From assembly GCA_036250195.1 (NCBI GenBank), contig JAVHZZ010000008.1, positions 4,663,934 through 4,727,933 of the forward strand: 64,000 nucleotides of DNA, read 5' to 3'. This stretch comes from Mixophyes australis (Eukaryota > Chordata > Amphibia > Anura > Limnodynastidae). The notes under the pieces were generated by a model, which ran no database searches, was not told where the DNA came from, and was given only the letters and a program-made list of their open reading frames with translations. Of the stretch, positions 24,488 through 36,558 are shown in pieces; positions within the stretch are counted from its first letter, which is position 1; each line of letters opens with the position of its first letter. Position numbers and translations under genes: made by a program.

Positions 24488-26636
24488 ACCTGCAAGAACA
24501 TAGCGAGAAGGATCCTTTGCAAAGTTGCAAATGCAGTTTTTTCTCCCCTTTTGCGTATTTGCACCCTGGGCTGGCCTAACACAGTAAGAGCGGTAAACGC
24601 AGCAGGTTTTCGATGTCATAAATAGGGAGTAAAATGGCATTTGTGGACATTTTTCTGCCCTTTGACCTTTTCTGCGGTGAGTACAAATCTACAGTCACTG
24701 AGGAAACAGGGTTACATGTATAAGGTTGAAAGTGGCAATATTATTTTGCTTTTTTTCTTTGTTAGTGTACGTTAGTCATATACAAATGACTGGGAAGTTG
24801 AAGATATAAATAAGTAAATAAAAATGACAGCTGCTGCAGTACCACTTTTGACCACAAGGTGAAGACAAGAGCTAAACTTCGGCTGCATTTTCTTGATTAG
24901 CGCAAGTAGACGAGGCCATAATAAGCATTAATAATGCCCCAGTCATCGTGATTTATTACATTATTAATTATTATTGTGTGCCCCATATGTTCGTTCCCAC
25001 AATCTAACTCCCCCTGCTTCCAAAAAGTGATATTTTAACTATCTATGCTCACCCCTGTACAGCTATGTCTAGTTTACCTAAGTGGTAAATCCAGCCGTGG
25101 TCATCAGTTTCAATGCAAATATGGCAACACTTAAAGGGCAACTGATTATCTTTGATTCTCTCCCACCACATCAAGTTGCTGCAGTGCATGTACCATAGCT
25201 ACATGGAAATAAAATGCATTTATAAAACAAGCACAGATATTTGGTATGTAAGTGGTTAGAAAAACTGATGCACAGGTAAATTTGCCAAACAAGGTACTGT
25301 AACCCTTAGCAACCAAGCAAATATTTGCTTAAATTTTTTAAACTGTACTGAAAAAATGTCAGGATCTGATTGGGTGCTATGGTTTACAAGACACGCCTAG
25401 TTTCAGTAAATGTTCCCTATGGCACAGATGTTGTAAGGATGAATATAATATAAAATATAAAATAAAAACAGTATATTTTTTGCTTTTCTTGTGTGTGTAA
25501 ATGGGGCTCAGTTAGACTTTCAGTGCACCAGTGGTTTCCCCGTTAATGTCACCAGTCCGAGTGTTTGGTGGATGCACAGAATGATATAGCTGCAGGATGA
25601 GACCCATGACATTCCTTAACGACATTGAGCGTACACTTATTGGGCTAAGATCCTGCTGCATAGGTCAGTATATGGTAAATGCGGATATTCTGTCAAGCGT
25701 AACTAATTGTATGTGTAGCTAATAAACAAGGTAATTCCACTGCAGTTATCTGCAGATATAACAAGGTGTCGGGGGAAATCTCCAAAGAAAAATAAACTTA
25801 CTTTGCTTAAAGGGAACCTGTCTCATACATTGGAGGCTGCCATTTTGTCGGTTGAACTCACACTCAGCAGTTCCCTCTCTGATGTCACTTGTTCCTAGTA
25901 ATTTGATAGGCTTAGAGTTGCTCGACATTCTCAATTTGATCTTCACCAAATCCAAGGCCACGAATATGTTTGTGGTACAGTAGATCCTGATTTAGTCAGT
26001 GGTCACGAATAGATGAAAGAGTACATGTTGTCTATGCATCAAGAACAACCAATTTGTGGGCCGCACCAATATTCAACAATGTCAACAGATCTGCAGTCAT
26101 TTGAGCTGCTGTGAGATCACTGCCTCCACCCCTGTGTTTGGATCAACCGAAGCACACAGAGCTTTTCTGCAAAGCAAGTTTGGAAAGCTGTCATTCACTC
26201 TCTGCTTGCTGAGTTAGAGAAAAACCTCTCCAATAAAATGACAATCTGCTGCAAAGGCGTAAAGAGAGCATAGCCGACATATTTAAGTATATACTTTTGT
26301 ATAGTTTAATTTTGTATGTGTTGATTCTGAGAATGCGGTTATTTTCAGCGCTGTGACAGGTGATTGGCTTTAGATGTATAGGAAACAGCGGGATTTAATT
26401 GGACGTCCAGCTGAGAGTGTAATTGTCTCCGGAGACTGAGCATCGAGCTCTACTTGTGCCATGCGTTATATTGTGTATTATAATAGTCACACATTAATAA
26501 TCTTCTAAATATATCCACACATTACCAACACTCCGTTGTGCATTTAGACAAGGTGTCCTGGATGGGTCCATTCATTGGTGACAGTTACCACAGTCTGAAT
26601 AGCTAAAATGTCCCATTCACACACTTAAATCTTTTA
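24488..26636. other. no recognised genes or repeats
   Basis: Mostly AT-rich and unassigned. The part 25800-26300 ('gaacctgtctcatac' onward) looks repeat-like in style, but I see no second copy here. At about 25365-25425 'atctgattgggtgctatgg' resembles an arm of the palindromic MITE at 29241. Confidence 0.3.
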
Positions 26637-26790
26637 TTGTTTATTATTATTTATATAGATCCAATCATAATACCCAGCGCAGTACAGAGAATATGTATCA
26701 TCCACATCAGTCTCTGCCCTATTGGAGCTTACAATCTAAATTCCCTACTGCACAGACACACACCCCACAGACAATTATATTTTACTTTGG
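26637..26790 (-). mobile_element. old SINE tail fragment
   Basis: 'ttattattatttatatag', 'gcgcagtacagagaa', 'catcagtctctgccctattg' and 'agcttacaatctaaattccct' match the V-SINE tail with many changes. Confidence 0.75.
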
Positions 26791-27051
26791 GGAACAACAT
26801 ATTTAAGAGGCAAATAGGAATTCTAAACATTTATGAAGCTCCTTGCAATCTGGCAACGATACAGAGGATCCAGGTAGAAAGATTCACCTGCAGGCTTTAT
26901 ATCAGGGAAACGAATGGTTAATCGATGGTATCAGTTACTCACAAGAGGACGTTATCAGCAAGATCTCACAGCATTCTGACCATCACACACATATAATGTG
27001 TCTGTTTGCAGCATTACAGCCAAATGACCACAAGAAATTTACACTAAATCA

Positions 27052-27260
27052 TACTTGCTAACCTTTCAAAAGAGAATTCTGGGAGATCCAGGGCAGGGGG
27101 CGTGGTTGGAGAGTGGGAGGGGCGTGGTTGGAGAGTGGGAAGGGCATGGTTGGAGAGTGGGAGGGGCGTGGTTGGAGAGTGGGAGGGGCGTGGTTGGAGA
27201 GTGGGAGGGGCGGGGCTCGGTCAATCGCGTCATTTTGGTCCCACGATAAAAACGGCATTT
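27052..27260. mobile_element. CATACTTGCC MITE fragment with 22-bp tandem repeat
   Basis: The left end CATACTTGCTAACC is followed by about five tandem copies of a 22-bp unit (gggaggggcgtggttggaga plus gt, about 27095-27210), then 'cgcgtcattttgg', also present in the copy at 14290. The right end is not visible. Open frames across the repeat on both strands are artefacts. Confidence 0.7.
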
Positions 27261-27654
27261 TGTCGCGGGATCTGCAGCAGGTTTAATTTGCCTGCTGCAG
27301 ATGGAGCTGGGGGGTGGGGGGAGGGGTCAGGTGTCCCGAGAGTTCTAAACTTGCTGCTCTCATAGGTGGGGAGAAGAGGGATTAATATGAAATCATTTAT
27401 TTGGGTGAATGATGTGCAGTAAAATAACAGACTGGTCTCTTACAAGCTGGTCACATACATAGAGGGACAGAAACTCTGTATTATAATATATCCAGTTATG
27501 ATGTAAAGTGAATGTCAGATGTTATTGCGGATCAGGGAAGGGGCTGATTGACAATTAATTTGACAATTTTAATGATATCAATAAATTAGGGGGATGGGGC
27601 TTTCTTTCAGATGATCAGAAAGGGGATTGATGGAAATTGTTGTTTTTTTTTTTA
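27261..27654. other. no recognised genes or repeats
   Basis: Possibly the rest of the MITE up to about 27365; otherwise unassigned. Confidence 0.3.
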
Positions 27655-28274
27655 CCAATAGTGTCGCCTTTCCTCCACTTTAGTAACCAGATCTCACTCA
27701 CTTGTCCAAGATTTCTCCTGTGCTGCCCCCCAGCACTGAAACTATCTCCCTCGTTCTATCAGACTAGCCCCCCAGCCTGTATAGCTTCAGTTGAAAGCCC
27801 ATCTATTTATAAAATCAGTCTCCCACTTAACCATCACACCATGTAGTATAACTCACCCTCTCTCATCCTCCATCTCTCCCACTGTTCCTTCTTGCCCTCA
27901 GATCCCCTTACATTGGCTCACTCCATGTGTCTGCCCCTTTCCCTTTAGATTGTAAGCTCTTGTAAGCAGAACCATCTTCCCCCCCTGTCCTCATTACCTA
28001 TAACCTCTGCTCACCAGTTACACTGCTCACCTCCTCCTCGTGCTCTCTGCCCATTGTCTTTGCACTTCTTTCGGCGACTCTAAACCTGTCAGTTGCGCCC
28101 ACGCTAATGGGCACAGGCTTCAGCCTGCGCTGAATATACCCCTTGTACCCCAGTAGCTGCGCTGAGAGTTGTAGTGTTATTTGTTTACTGTATTGTACTG
28201 TTATACCATGTACTGTCTTGTTGTTTGCCCTCTGTACAACGCTGAGGACCTCATGCAACGCCCTATAAATAAAG

Positions 28275-28308
<34 letters not shown>

Positions 28309-28312
28309 TTTA
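27655..28312 (+). pseudogene. LINE 3' end with untranslated tail
   Basis: 'caagatttctcctgtgctgc' followed by 'ccccagcactgaaactatct' is the degraded counterpart of the block at 17909-17945 that encodes 'DFSRAAPHLWNSL'. Downstream come 'agattgtaagctcttgtaag', 'ctgtacaacgctgagg' and 'ccctataaataaagattaat', then (AAT)n. This is a 3' untranslated tail of the CR1/L2/Rex1 style. Its phrases 'gtaagctc', 'gtacaacgctg' and 'ctataaataaa' line up with the SINE tail. Confidence 0.75.
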
Positions 28313-29240
28313 TTAGTTAACTGACCCCTGTTATCAATGCTTTATATAGCATGTTAATGTGGGAAGAGAATCATGTAACCCATAATACCTTTATCATCTA
28401 AAACTCACACAAGGGCTATTAGTGCAGTGTGAATACCCCGTATGTCATTGTTATAAATTACTGTGTGCGTTGCTGACGCCGTTACAGAACTATAGCCAGT
28501 GCAGTAATAAGCAACACAGCCATGCACAACACGTTATTATTGACTATCAATTGGCTACAGTGGGTAATGATGTTAAATGCATTGTTAACTAGTCGTTAAC
28601 AGATGGGTATCAATATGGTATTGAGCGCAGAAAGCCCCTTGCACTTTGCCAGATGCGTTCGGGCAGTTCATCATCGGAATGGAGTCAGCTTAGCACAATA
28701 ATGATCTTGAGTGCATAGTCTGCTGATTACCCGGCACGCTAATTGTCTAGGGAGCTTGTGTGCTGCTACATTGTAATCCGTTAAGTGCCGCGCGCTTCAC
28801 AATAGGAGGATTTGTTGTTGGTAACATCACCATTTTCAAATACATAAACTGATACATGGGAGCAGTATGTTCTTATCAATAACACGGGGACAAGTATTCT
28901 AGAAAGTGGTGATGGGATGTAGTCCGTAGGGGACAATGGAAGTGTGTTATAGATTCTAAGGATGTTTGAAGTCACCAAGAAGTTCCACAAAGTATTTCTT
29001 TAATAGAGGTCACGGAACTCAGAGAGGACATCGAATACACTTGCAGTAGACGGTGTATATTATGCCTTTTAGTATTAAAGTTTTCTTTTTGAAATGCAGA
29101 ACTTGAAATAAAGGATATACACTGGTTATAACGCTGCGGAATGAACTTGTTTTAAAGAAATGTAAGATGAAGTTGCGTGAGATAAAGGTGTTTATATAAA
29201 TATATAAAAACAACAAGTCCCTGACATTATATAAACACAT
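28313..29240. other. no recognised genes or repeats
   Basis: AT-rich and unassigned. Confidence 0.3.
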
Positions 29241-29419
29241 GGGGGTAAATGTATCAAGCTGAGAGTTTTCCGGCGGGTTTGAAAAAACCAATCAGATTCT
29301 AGCTATCATTTATTTAGTACATTCTACAAAATGACAGCTAGAATCTGATTGGTTGCTCTAGGCAACATCTCCACTTTTCAAACCCGCCAGAAAACTCTCA
29401 GCTTGATACATTTACCCCC
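29241..29419. mobile_element. palindromic MITE, full length
   Basis: Starts GGGGGTAAATGTATCAAGC and ends GCTTGATACATTTACCCCC, with nearly self-complementary arms around 'tagtacattctacaaaatg'. The outside flanks 'tataaacacat' and 'atgtgtttata' continue the inverted symmetry. Confidence 0.95.
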
Positions 29420-29439
29420 ATGTGTTTATATACACCAAG

Positions 29440-30041
29440 GGCCTGATTCATCTTCGAACGCAATGTGAACCCAACTTACGTTTTTAAAACAATGCAGGTA
29501 ACTTGTACGCCTGTATTCAAAGACAAGTGGACCTCAAAAATGTTCCATCTGAATCTGGGTGTAAATACTCTCTGACTATACTATACATTGATGTATGTAG
29601 ACACACAGAGCACAGTGCAGGAAACGCACATGTATAATATAAAGTGCCAGCAGGACGCATGCAAAAAAAATAGAAAAAAATTAATGTATAACTGTTAATA
29701 CTATAATCGCTAATAAAATTATATGTTTAAAAGAATACTTTAGATAAATAAATAAGGGTATTATTAATGCATACTGTAGATAAAATGTATTTTTATAGCT
29801 TTTTTCTACTTGCACACACATGTTCTGGCATACATACGTGTAGTCATCACTATCAGTCGGCACTTACACCTGACCTGTAGCTGGTGCCAATGTAACTGCC
29901 CATGAAACGGCTAAAAATTTGGACATGAACTGGATGCAATTGTGTGCATTGGCATAGAGTCTGTTTCTTAGTATGCGCAGAGATATTTCATGCAAGAGAG
30001 GGCACACAACGGGACTTATGCCCGGAGGTGAATCAGGCCGC
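29440..30041. mobile_element. Harbinger-like non-autonomous element, full length
   Basis: Inverted ends GGGCCTGATTCATCTTC and GAGGTGAATCAGGCC. Internal blocks ('gaatctgggtgtaaatac', 'cacttacacctgacctgtag') are shared with 5545-6700 and 16636-17235. About 600 bp with no transposase. Confidence 0.7.
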
Positions 30042-30079
30042 AAGTTTTCTGCCAATGACAACAAATAAACTTATTAATA

Positions 30080-30355
30080 TCCTCTATTTACATAGTGCCA
30101 ACATATTATAGAGAAAGTTTCACCATTGCATCAGTCAGTGCACCAATGGAGCTTACAATCTATATTCCCTACCACATGAACAGACACATGTACAAGGGGT
30201 CAATTTCATCAGAAGCCAATTAACCTACCAGAGTGTTGGACGAAACCCACGTAAACACGGGCAGAACATACTAACGTCACACAGACAGGATCCTATGTGG
30301 ATTAGAACCCATGAACCCAGTGCTGTGAGGCAGCAATGCTAACCACTGCGCCACC
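30080..30355 (-). mobile_element. old V-SINE-type SINE
   Basis: The same order as the younger copies ('tttacatagtgccaac', 'ggagcttacaatctat', 'cagaagccaattaaccta', 'aaacacgggcagaacat', 'gtgctgtgaggcag', 'gctaaccactgcgccacc') but with many substitutions and deletions. Confidence 0.85.
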
Positions 30356-32267
30356 AAATTTGCCAAAAAGATCTTCAGAAATATGATGATCCAAGATTGA
30401 AAATGCCGATTGCCCGGTACGTGTATTCCCCAGTGTGTGGGCGGATTCAGGTATCAAAGTTGATTCAATTTAGATAATGCTGCATGTGTATAAATCGATC
30501 AATGAAGGGGTTGTACGTGCAAATAACCTTTAGTTGATATATAAAACCCAATGACAAGTTTTGAAAATGGCATTTAAAAAAAATATTAAATGAATGTGTC
30601 AGTGCGTTTTGGGAAAATGAAACAAAACAACAATATGTCATATTTAAATCATCCACATATTCATGTATCCTCAATTCACAGGACATTAAATGACTAATTC
30701 CACCAGTCATTTAGAAATTATTCTATAATATTCCCATTAGAGGACGTCAAACGTGACATAATTTGAAGATTACATGTGAGCAACTAGTCATGAAATAAAA
30801 AAAGGACAAAAAAAAAAAAAAACAATGCGAGTTTAAGTATCTCAGATAACAGAAACCTTTTAATAAAACTTTCAGGCAAGGGAGCATTAAAGAGCAAGAC
30901 ATTGTACAATGTCATCTGCAATTATTTTCCCAGAGTACATTATATGGGATGAGAAAGGCTCATTTTAATCTGCTAACGGCGTTCTGTCAGCACGTCGGCC
31001 TGAATTATGTTTTCACATGAAAAGGACAAATCAGGAAAAGGTTTCAAATGTTGTTGCAAAATATTGAAAACCATGTCTGTGCTAAATAGTAACAAGTATA
31101 ACAACCAAAACAAAATATAATTATCTGGGATGAAGAGATCATGTGTTGCGCAGGCAGCTAATAGAGACTACATAGAGGAATATTCTACATTTTGTGGACA
31201 GACCCACAGAACCGGCACGAGATACATTGTGACAAGTTAGCAGCAGTTTATCTGTGCGATGGATCTTAGAGCTCGCTCTCCACCAATCGAAACTGCCCGG
31301 AATCCATTATGTATTGATTGCCCTGTCAATGCCTAAAGACTTTGAACTATTGTGTGATTAATTGAACGTGTTAAGTTTATCTGAAATAAGTGCACACATC
31401 CAAAACCCGTTTAGGGCCTTTAAGCAAAATATTGTCACATTAGTTTGGTGCGAGCGTAATGCGATTAGATTGTTTTTTCCTCCAAAATGACAGTAATGCA
31501 GATCTCAGCTACCGGGAGCTGCAGCCTTATTCAGCTCTCTGCGGATATTAGGCCAAATTAAGTCATATGTTCTATTTTATTTCTAATACCGGTTGGGTTA
31601 TATCTTTCGGTGTGTAAAATTCTATAGCGATATAAATAGATTACACAGGATAGACAGTGGTTAAAATTACTGCCCCAATGTACATTTCTACACCCATGAA
31701 ATTTATTGATTTCAACTTTTCTTTTCAGGAGGATTCCAGGAAATGTAAGATTAATGATTATTTACATACTTGTTGCAAATACTACTGTATGTTTATAACG
31801 TTTATAATTACCCAGAAGACAGAGGTAAGGTGCTGCGGTGTAAGAGGAGCTGGAAAATTTTGCTCTACATTAAAAATATCTTAAGGCCAAAGCATCTTAT
31901 ATTTTAAATTATCTGCTACTAACAGGACTTCCCAATAGGTCCCCATTTTCTTGGTCAATCCCAACTTCCAATTCCCTTCACCCAGTCTCTCCCTGATGAG
32001 AGGGATTAATCCCAAAATACCTGAAACAATAACAAGACAATGAACACCCCCATCCCATCTAGACATGCTCCTAATTTACTGTGAACACACCCCATCCATT
32101 AGGCACCGCCCTCTTGCTGACAGTACATATGGTCCAGGGTGTGTCTTTAGTAGTATTTGATGGCAAGCTCTGCACCCGAGGGAATGTATTACACTTTAGA
32201 TTAAAAATTATGAAAGAGCTTTCCAAGCGATTTAAAATTGTAGGTCGGTGGGCCCAAGTGCCAGAAT
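30356..32267. other. no recognised genes; possible conserved non-coding DNA
   Basis: This is one of the longer stretches with no repeat that I can see. The part 30850-31560 is AT-rich and non-repetitive, the kind of sequence that sometimes proves conserved, but nothing here shows function. Confidence 0.3.
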
Positions 32268-32571
32268 ACATAGGCAAACCGAGGGGGGGGGGGGAACTTG
32301 TGCCTGGAAACCCCCCTTCAATCCTGGGGAACTATATAATTGAGGTGGCTGGACCCTGCTCCCGCTTCACACGGCTCTGCTTGGAAAGGGAGAGCTGCGT
32401 GTACCTAACAGTAGTGCATGCAGCATTGCCCATGTATATTATGGGAATAGAAAGAGTTGGAGAGCAGCCAAGCACTGTCTAATATTATAGTCACGCCCCC
32501 ATACATGCTGGCTACGCCCACTGGCGGCGTGGTGTGGAAACCCCTCTCTACAAATCCTGCGTTTGCCCCTG
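32268..32571. mobile_element. hAT-like MITE, imperfect ends
   Basis: The right end read on the minus strand is CAGGGGCAAACGCAGGATTT; the left end has 'cataggcaaaccgagg' before a G-run. The similarity of the two ends is partial. Open frames over it (133 codons at 32081-32482) are not supported by any domain. Confidence 0.45.
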
Positions 32572-34209
32572 AAATAAGCGTCACATTTGTGGGACAAATC
32601 AGGAAGACAGGGGACCTGTTAGATACACGTGTAGCATCTGCAGACCGGATTGATGGGAAGAGCCAAAGATTGATTTTCATTGGACCAATCTAGAGCATGG
32701 AGTAATCTTACAGATGAGTGTTTCGCCTCGCTCCGCAGTAGGGTTTGGTATTTTCCATGTTTCTCTTGCAAAATGTATCACTGTTAGTTCCGCAGCGCTG
32801 CCTATAGACTATAAATGTCACTGTATTTATTTAGAATCTGCAAATTACCAACGATTTCAGTTTATTTTTTTCTTTCAATATTGTTGTCTTTTATTCTCCA
32901 TTTATACAAAGAAAGAAATTGTTCGGCCTTGTTGGAAATAGGTGCAAAGTGTGACCTTTAATATACCCGGATTGGGAATGTTATGAGTATGTTCTGGTGG
33001 TTCCTGCAGACCCCAGCGTAGTAGAATAGAACAATACAGGAGACCAACTAGGACAATCTCAGAGCATATTATGGTGTTTTGTTTACTTATTTCATTTTTC
33101 TTTCTGCTTTAAATTGCTACATGGCCTTTTCCAATCACTACCTCCAGTAAAATAGCGGAGAAGGAGCTAATGGAACTAATTTAGAAAGTAATGCCTGGGG
33201 CAGCGTCAACCTTTGGCCCCCTCTCCTCTGAAGCCCCTCACCAGCTCTGCAGGATCATAAACCAGCCCCTGACATTGAGGACGGCGGGAAGGGCGCATTC
33301 AGCTGCGTCTGAGCGGTGATTTAGGAGATAACGGCTGTTGGCTTTTACCCTGCTCCTGACAGAGCTTGATGCACCTTTATACTGCACAGCTCTAGTCATT
33401 GTTACATTGTATCCAAACGGACACACAGGACTTTTATTGCACGTGATACAAATGTCTGGCACTAACCGGTTATAGAGACCTCACGCAGTTACAGGGAAAT
33501 AAACGAAGAGAATGAAATTCGATATCAAGCTGTGCTGGCTTTTCTCTCGGCTTTATTTATTGGCCAGCTGAAATGTAGTGATATAAAATGTAACGGCCTG
33601 GTTCACCTGCCATGTCCTCGTTCCTGGGATGGCTGGTACTCAGGGCGGACTGATGGATGTGGCGGACGTCCAGAGTCAGACAGCATTGCTCACATGTCTA
33701 TAAAGCAGTTGTATTACAGGAGTGGACATAAATAATGTAAAAACATACAACTGATATGGAAACAACCTGTCCTGGGTTTATACATGTGTCTGGGTCACGA
33801 TTCCCCATAACACGGCGGGAACTGCTGTGTCCACATGATAAGACCGGCTCTTTTATCTCTTACACATATTCTATATAGGGTCATTACTATCCCAGACATC
33901 AGACAAATTCTATCTCAAAACAACTGTACTGTAATTCCACCTTCGGATAACTTTAATGTATGATCTTGTACATACCATCCTGCAACTTTTCCCAGGTTGG
34001 GATTTGTGGAGAAGACATATAGGGACTCTGTGTTGAGTTGAAAACAAATTGTGTTTTTGGCGTATAGTAATTAATACTATTTCACTTCTGCGCAGGCGCT
34101 TAAAGTGCTTTATGTGCAGGCTCAGAAAAAAAAGCAGAATTTGCGTTCAACTTCATTTGACCTCCATTATTTTTATTAGCCTATTATTAATGTAATTAGC
34201 ATTTAACCA
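32572..34209. other. no recognised genes or repeats
   Basis: Unassigned sequence of mixed composition. Confidence 0.3.
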
Positions 34210-34515
34210 TTAATGAGTCATTAAGAAAATCAAAGCTTAAAAAAGGAGTAACTTTGCACTTGGACAAAACCATGTTGCATTGGAGGGGGAGCTACATTTA
34301 AGATGTGTGGACAGGTTTATAGTTGGGGTAGGGCATGTCCTAGATCAACTTTAAATTTCAGTGTTAAAATAAAGCTGTCAAGTATTTGTGTGCTAGATGA
34401 GAAAACAGCCAGTACCGTGCAAAATAATAAACTAATTTGCACCATTTGCATTGTAACATGGTTTGTCCTGGAGAACATTTACTCCCTTTTTTGCCTTACT
34501 TTCCTTAATGACTCA
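34210..34515. mobile_element. palindromic MITE, GACAAAACCATG family
   Basis: Inverted tips 'aatgagtcattaag' and 'ccttaatgactcag', then 'ggacaaaaccatgttgcatt' against 'cattgtaacatggtttgtcc'. Relatives are at 34956, 39880, 44145 and 54799. The 114-codon frame starting at 34303 is accidental. Confidence 0.75.
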
Positions 34516-34721
34516 GACCTATGGTGTGATCTGTGGCGGTGTTCCATAAGCTGCATTAACTTTCAAAATTCCAAGCTATTTTCCAACCAGATGAGATTTA
34601 TTGGTACAAGACAATTGCAACATTGTAAGAGAGTCATTGTGTGTTAAATCCAGCACTTTCTGCATCCCGCTTCCTGATGTAGTTTCCTATGTACATCTTC
34701 ATAAATGATTTGAGAGCTTTG

Positions 34722-35382
34722 GGCAGCACAGTGGCTCAGTGGGTAGCACTTCTGCCTCACAGCACTGGGATCATGAGTTTGATTCCCGACCATGGCCTTA
34801 TCTGTCTGGAGTTTGTATGTTCTCCCCGTGTTTGCGTGGGTTTCCTCCGGGTGCTCCGGTTTCCTCCCACACTCCAAAAACATACTGGTAGGTTAATTGG
34901 CTGCTATCAAATTGACCCTAGCCTCTGTCTGTGTGTATGGATGTTAGAGAATTTAGGGCCTGATTCATTATGGATCTTAACTTGAGAAACTTCTTATTTC
35001 AGTCTCCTGGACAAAACCATGTTACACTGCAAGGGGTGCAAATTAGCATTCTGTTTTGCACATAAGTTAAATACTGACTGTTTTTTCATGTAGCACACAA
35101 ATACTTGATAGCTTATTTGTACAATGAAATTTAAAGTTGATATTTGTGTGCTACATGAAAACCAGTCAGTATTTAACTTATGTGCAAAACAGAATGCTAA
35201 TTTGCACCCCTGGCATTGTAACATGGTTTTGTCCAGGAGACTGAAATAAGAAGTTTCTCAAGTTAAGATCCTTAATGTATCAGGCCCTTAGATTGTAAGC
35301 TCCTATGAGGCAGGGACTAATGTGAGTGAGTTCTCTGTACAGCGCTGCAGAATTAGTAGCGCTATATAAATAGCTTATGATA
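34722..35382 (+). mobile_element. full-length V-SINE-type SINE split by a MITE
   Basis: The head starts GGCAGCACAGTGGCTCAGTGG, followed by a B-box-like 'gagtttgattcc', the core and the start of the tail ('gttagagaattta'). The tail resumes at 35288 ('ttagattgtaagctcctatg') after the inserted element at 34956-35287 and ends near 'gctatataaatagc'. Confidence 0.9.
34956..35287. mobile_element. nested palindromic MITE with TTA duplication
   Basis: Begins GGGCCTGATTCATTA and ends TAATGTATCAGGCCC, 332 bp, with long self-complementary arms. It lies exactly between TTA (34953-34955) and TTA (35288-35290) in the SINE, where uninterrupted copies have a single TTA or TTTAGA context. A TTA duplication and these ends fit the PIF/Harbinger superfamily. 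Confidence 0.9.
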
Positions 35383-36029
35383 GCTGAACAGTTGTCTTTA
35401 TTTATTCTGGGTTTAGTAAATAAATATTTAAGTCAGTTCAACGTATGATATCAAGTTACATAAAGACCGTGAGAATTGATCAATTTCTGCAAACTACATA
35501 AGACATGTGTATCGCTGCGGTTAGTGATTATTCTTGTATAGTCTGAGCTAGTACGTCCCTGATCACCATGGTGCGTTTCAGAGCCCAGCAATACTAACAA
35601 TATCTGCCAGTTATCGAGTCAGTGTAGGGCAGGTAATTATGTAACAAGTAGGAGAGATTCCTGAGCAAACAGCATTAGTCCCTATTTCATTAGGATTTAT
35701 TGATTTGTTTGCTGTGTAATAAATTTCTAATTTCCCCTGTTGTCTCCCTGAATAATATGTTAATATTGGCTTCAAGGCAGAGGAAGCTATGACTGTTTAT
35801 TGGGAATGTGAATGCGGGTCTGAGATACATGATATGAAAGACTCTTATACTAAAAATAACAATATTATACAATCAAGTCAGGAGTGAGACGTATGTCAGA
35901 AAACTGCCGAATCACCTGGAACCCCCCCAGCCATCCTGCATGGATTGTTCTCAGTATACAGGAATAAGTGCGACAGATGACAACTGTAAGCTCTTCAGGT
36001 CAGTGAATCTCTAATCGGTCATGTGAGTT

Positions 36030-36031
<2 letters not shown>
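35383..36031. other. no recognised genes or repeats
   Basis: Unassigned. Confidence 0.3.

Positions 36032-36060
<29 letters not shown>
36032..36060. repeat. (AT)n microsatellite
   Basis: About 14 AT units. Confidence 0.9.
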
Positions 36061-36063
<3 letters not shown>

Positions 36064-36436
36064 AAATATCATTTTTATGGGTCTTTTAAACAGCCTCTCA
36101 CAGTTCAGATTAGGGGGGGAAGGCATGGGGGGCTAAAATTTAAATGTACGGCTCTGCCTCTCATTATCTGATTATTTGTCATTGTCAATTATAAGATAAA
36201 ATGTCTGTGTTACAATACGACAAGTGAGGCTTTCAGCATTTAACAGCATGTATTTATGTATTATGTCAGCCCCTTCCCTATTCGGGGTCAAACGTTTTTC
36301 TAAATAGCCGGCCAATAGAAATCCTCTGGGAGGTGTCCAAGGATCTCTATATACGATCCTTACAGAGGAGGCTGGGTCTTTTGGTTTCCTGTATACAGGC
36401 GCTGGCTGGCAAGATTCAGCCCGGGGGGCGCACAGA

Positions 36437-36558
36437 CGGCCGCATCACATGACACGCAATGCGGCCGCCTCATCAATGACGCAGCCGCATCGTGTGTCAT
36501 GTGATGTGCCCGCCTGTGCGCTGAGGAGGCCGCATCGCGTGTCATGTGATGCGGCCGC
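36437..36558. repeat. CpG-rich inverted repeat with three related units
   Basis: 'ggccgcatcacatgacacgc' (about 36438) is inverted at 36528-36551 as 'gcgtgtcatgtgatgcggcc', and a third, middle copy ('cgtgtgtcatgtgatgtgcc') lies at about 36490. The unit has a GTCATGTGAC-like core with GCGGCCGC blocks beside it. The surrounding DNA is AT-rich, so the CpG density stands out. Confidence 0.85.

Noticed and set aside
32081..32482. 133-codon + strand frame
   Set aside because: It runs through a G-run and a MITE, has no domain and shows no splice signals that I could link to a protein family.
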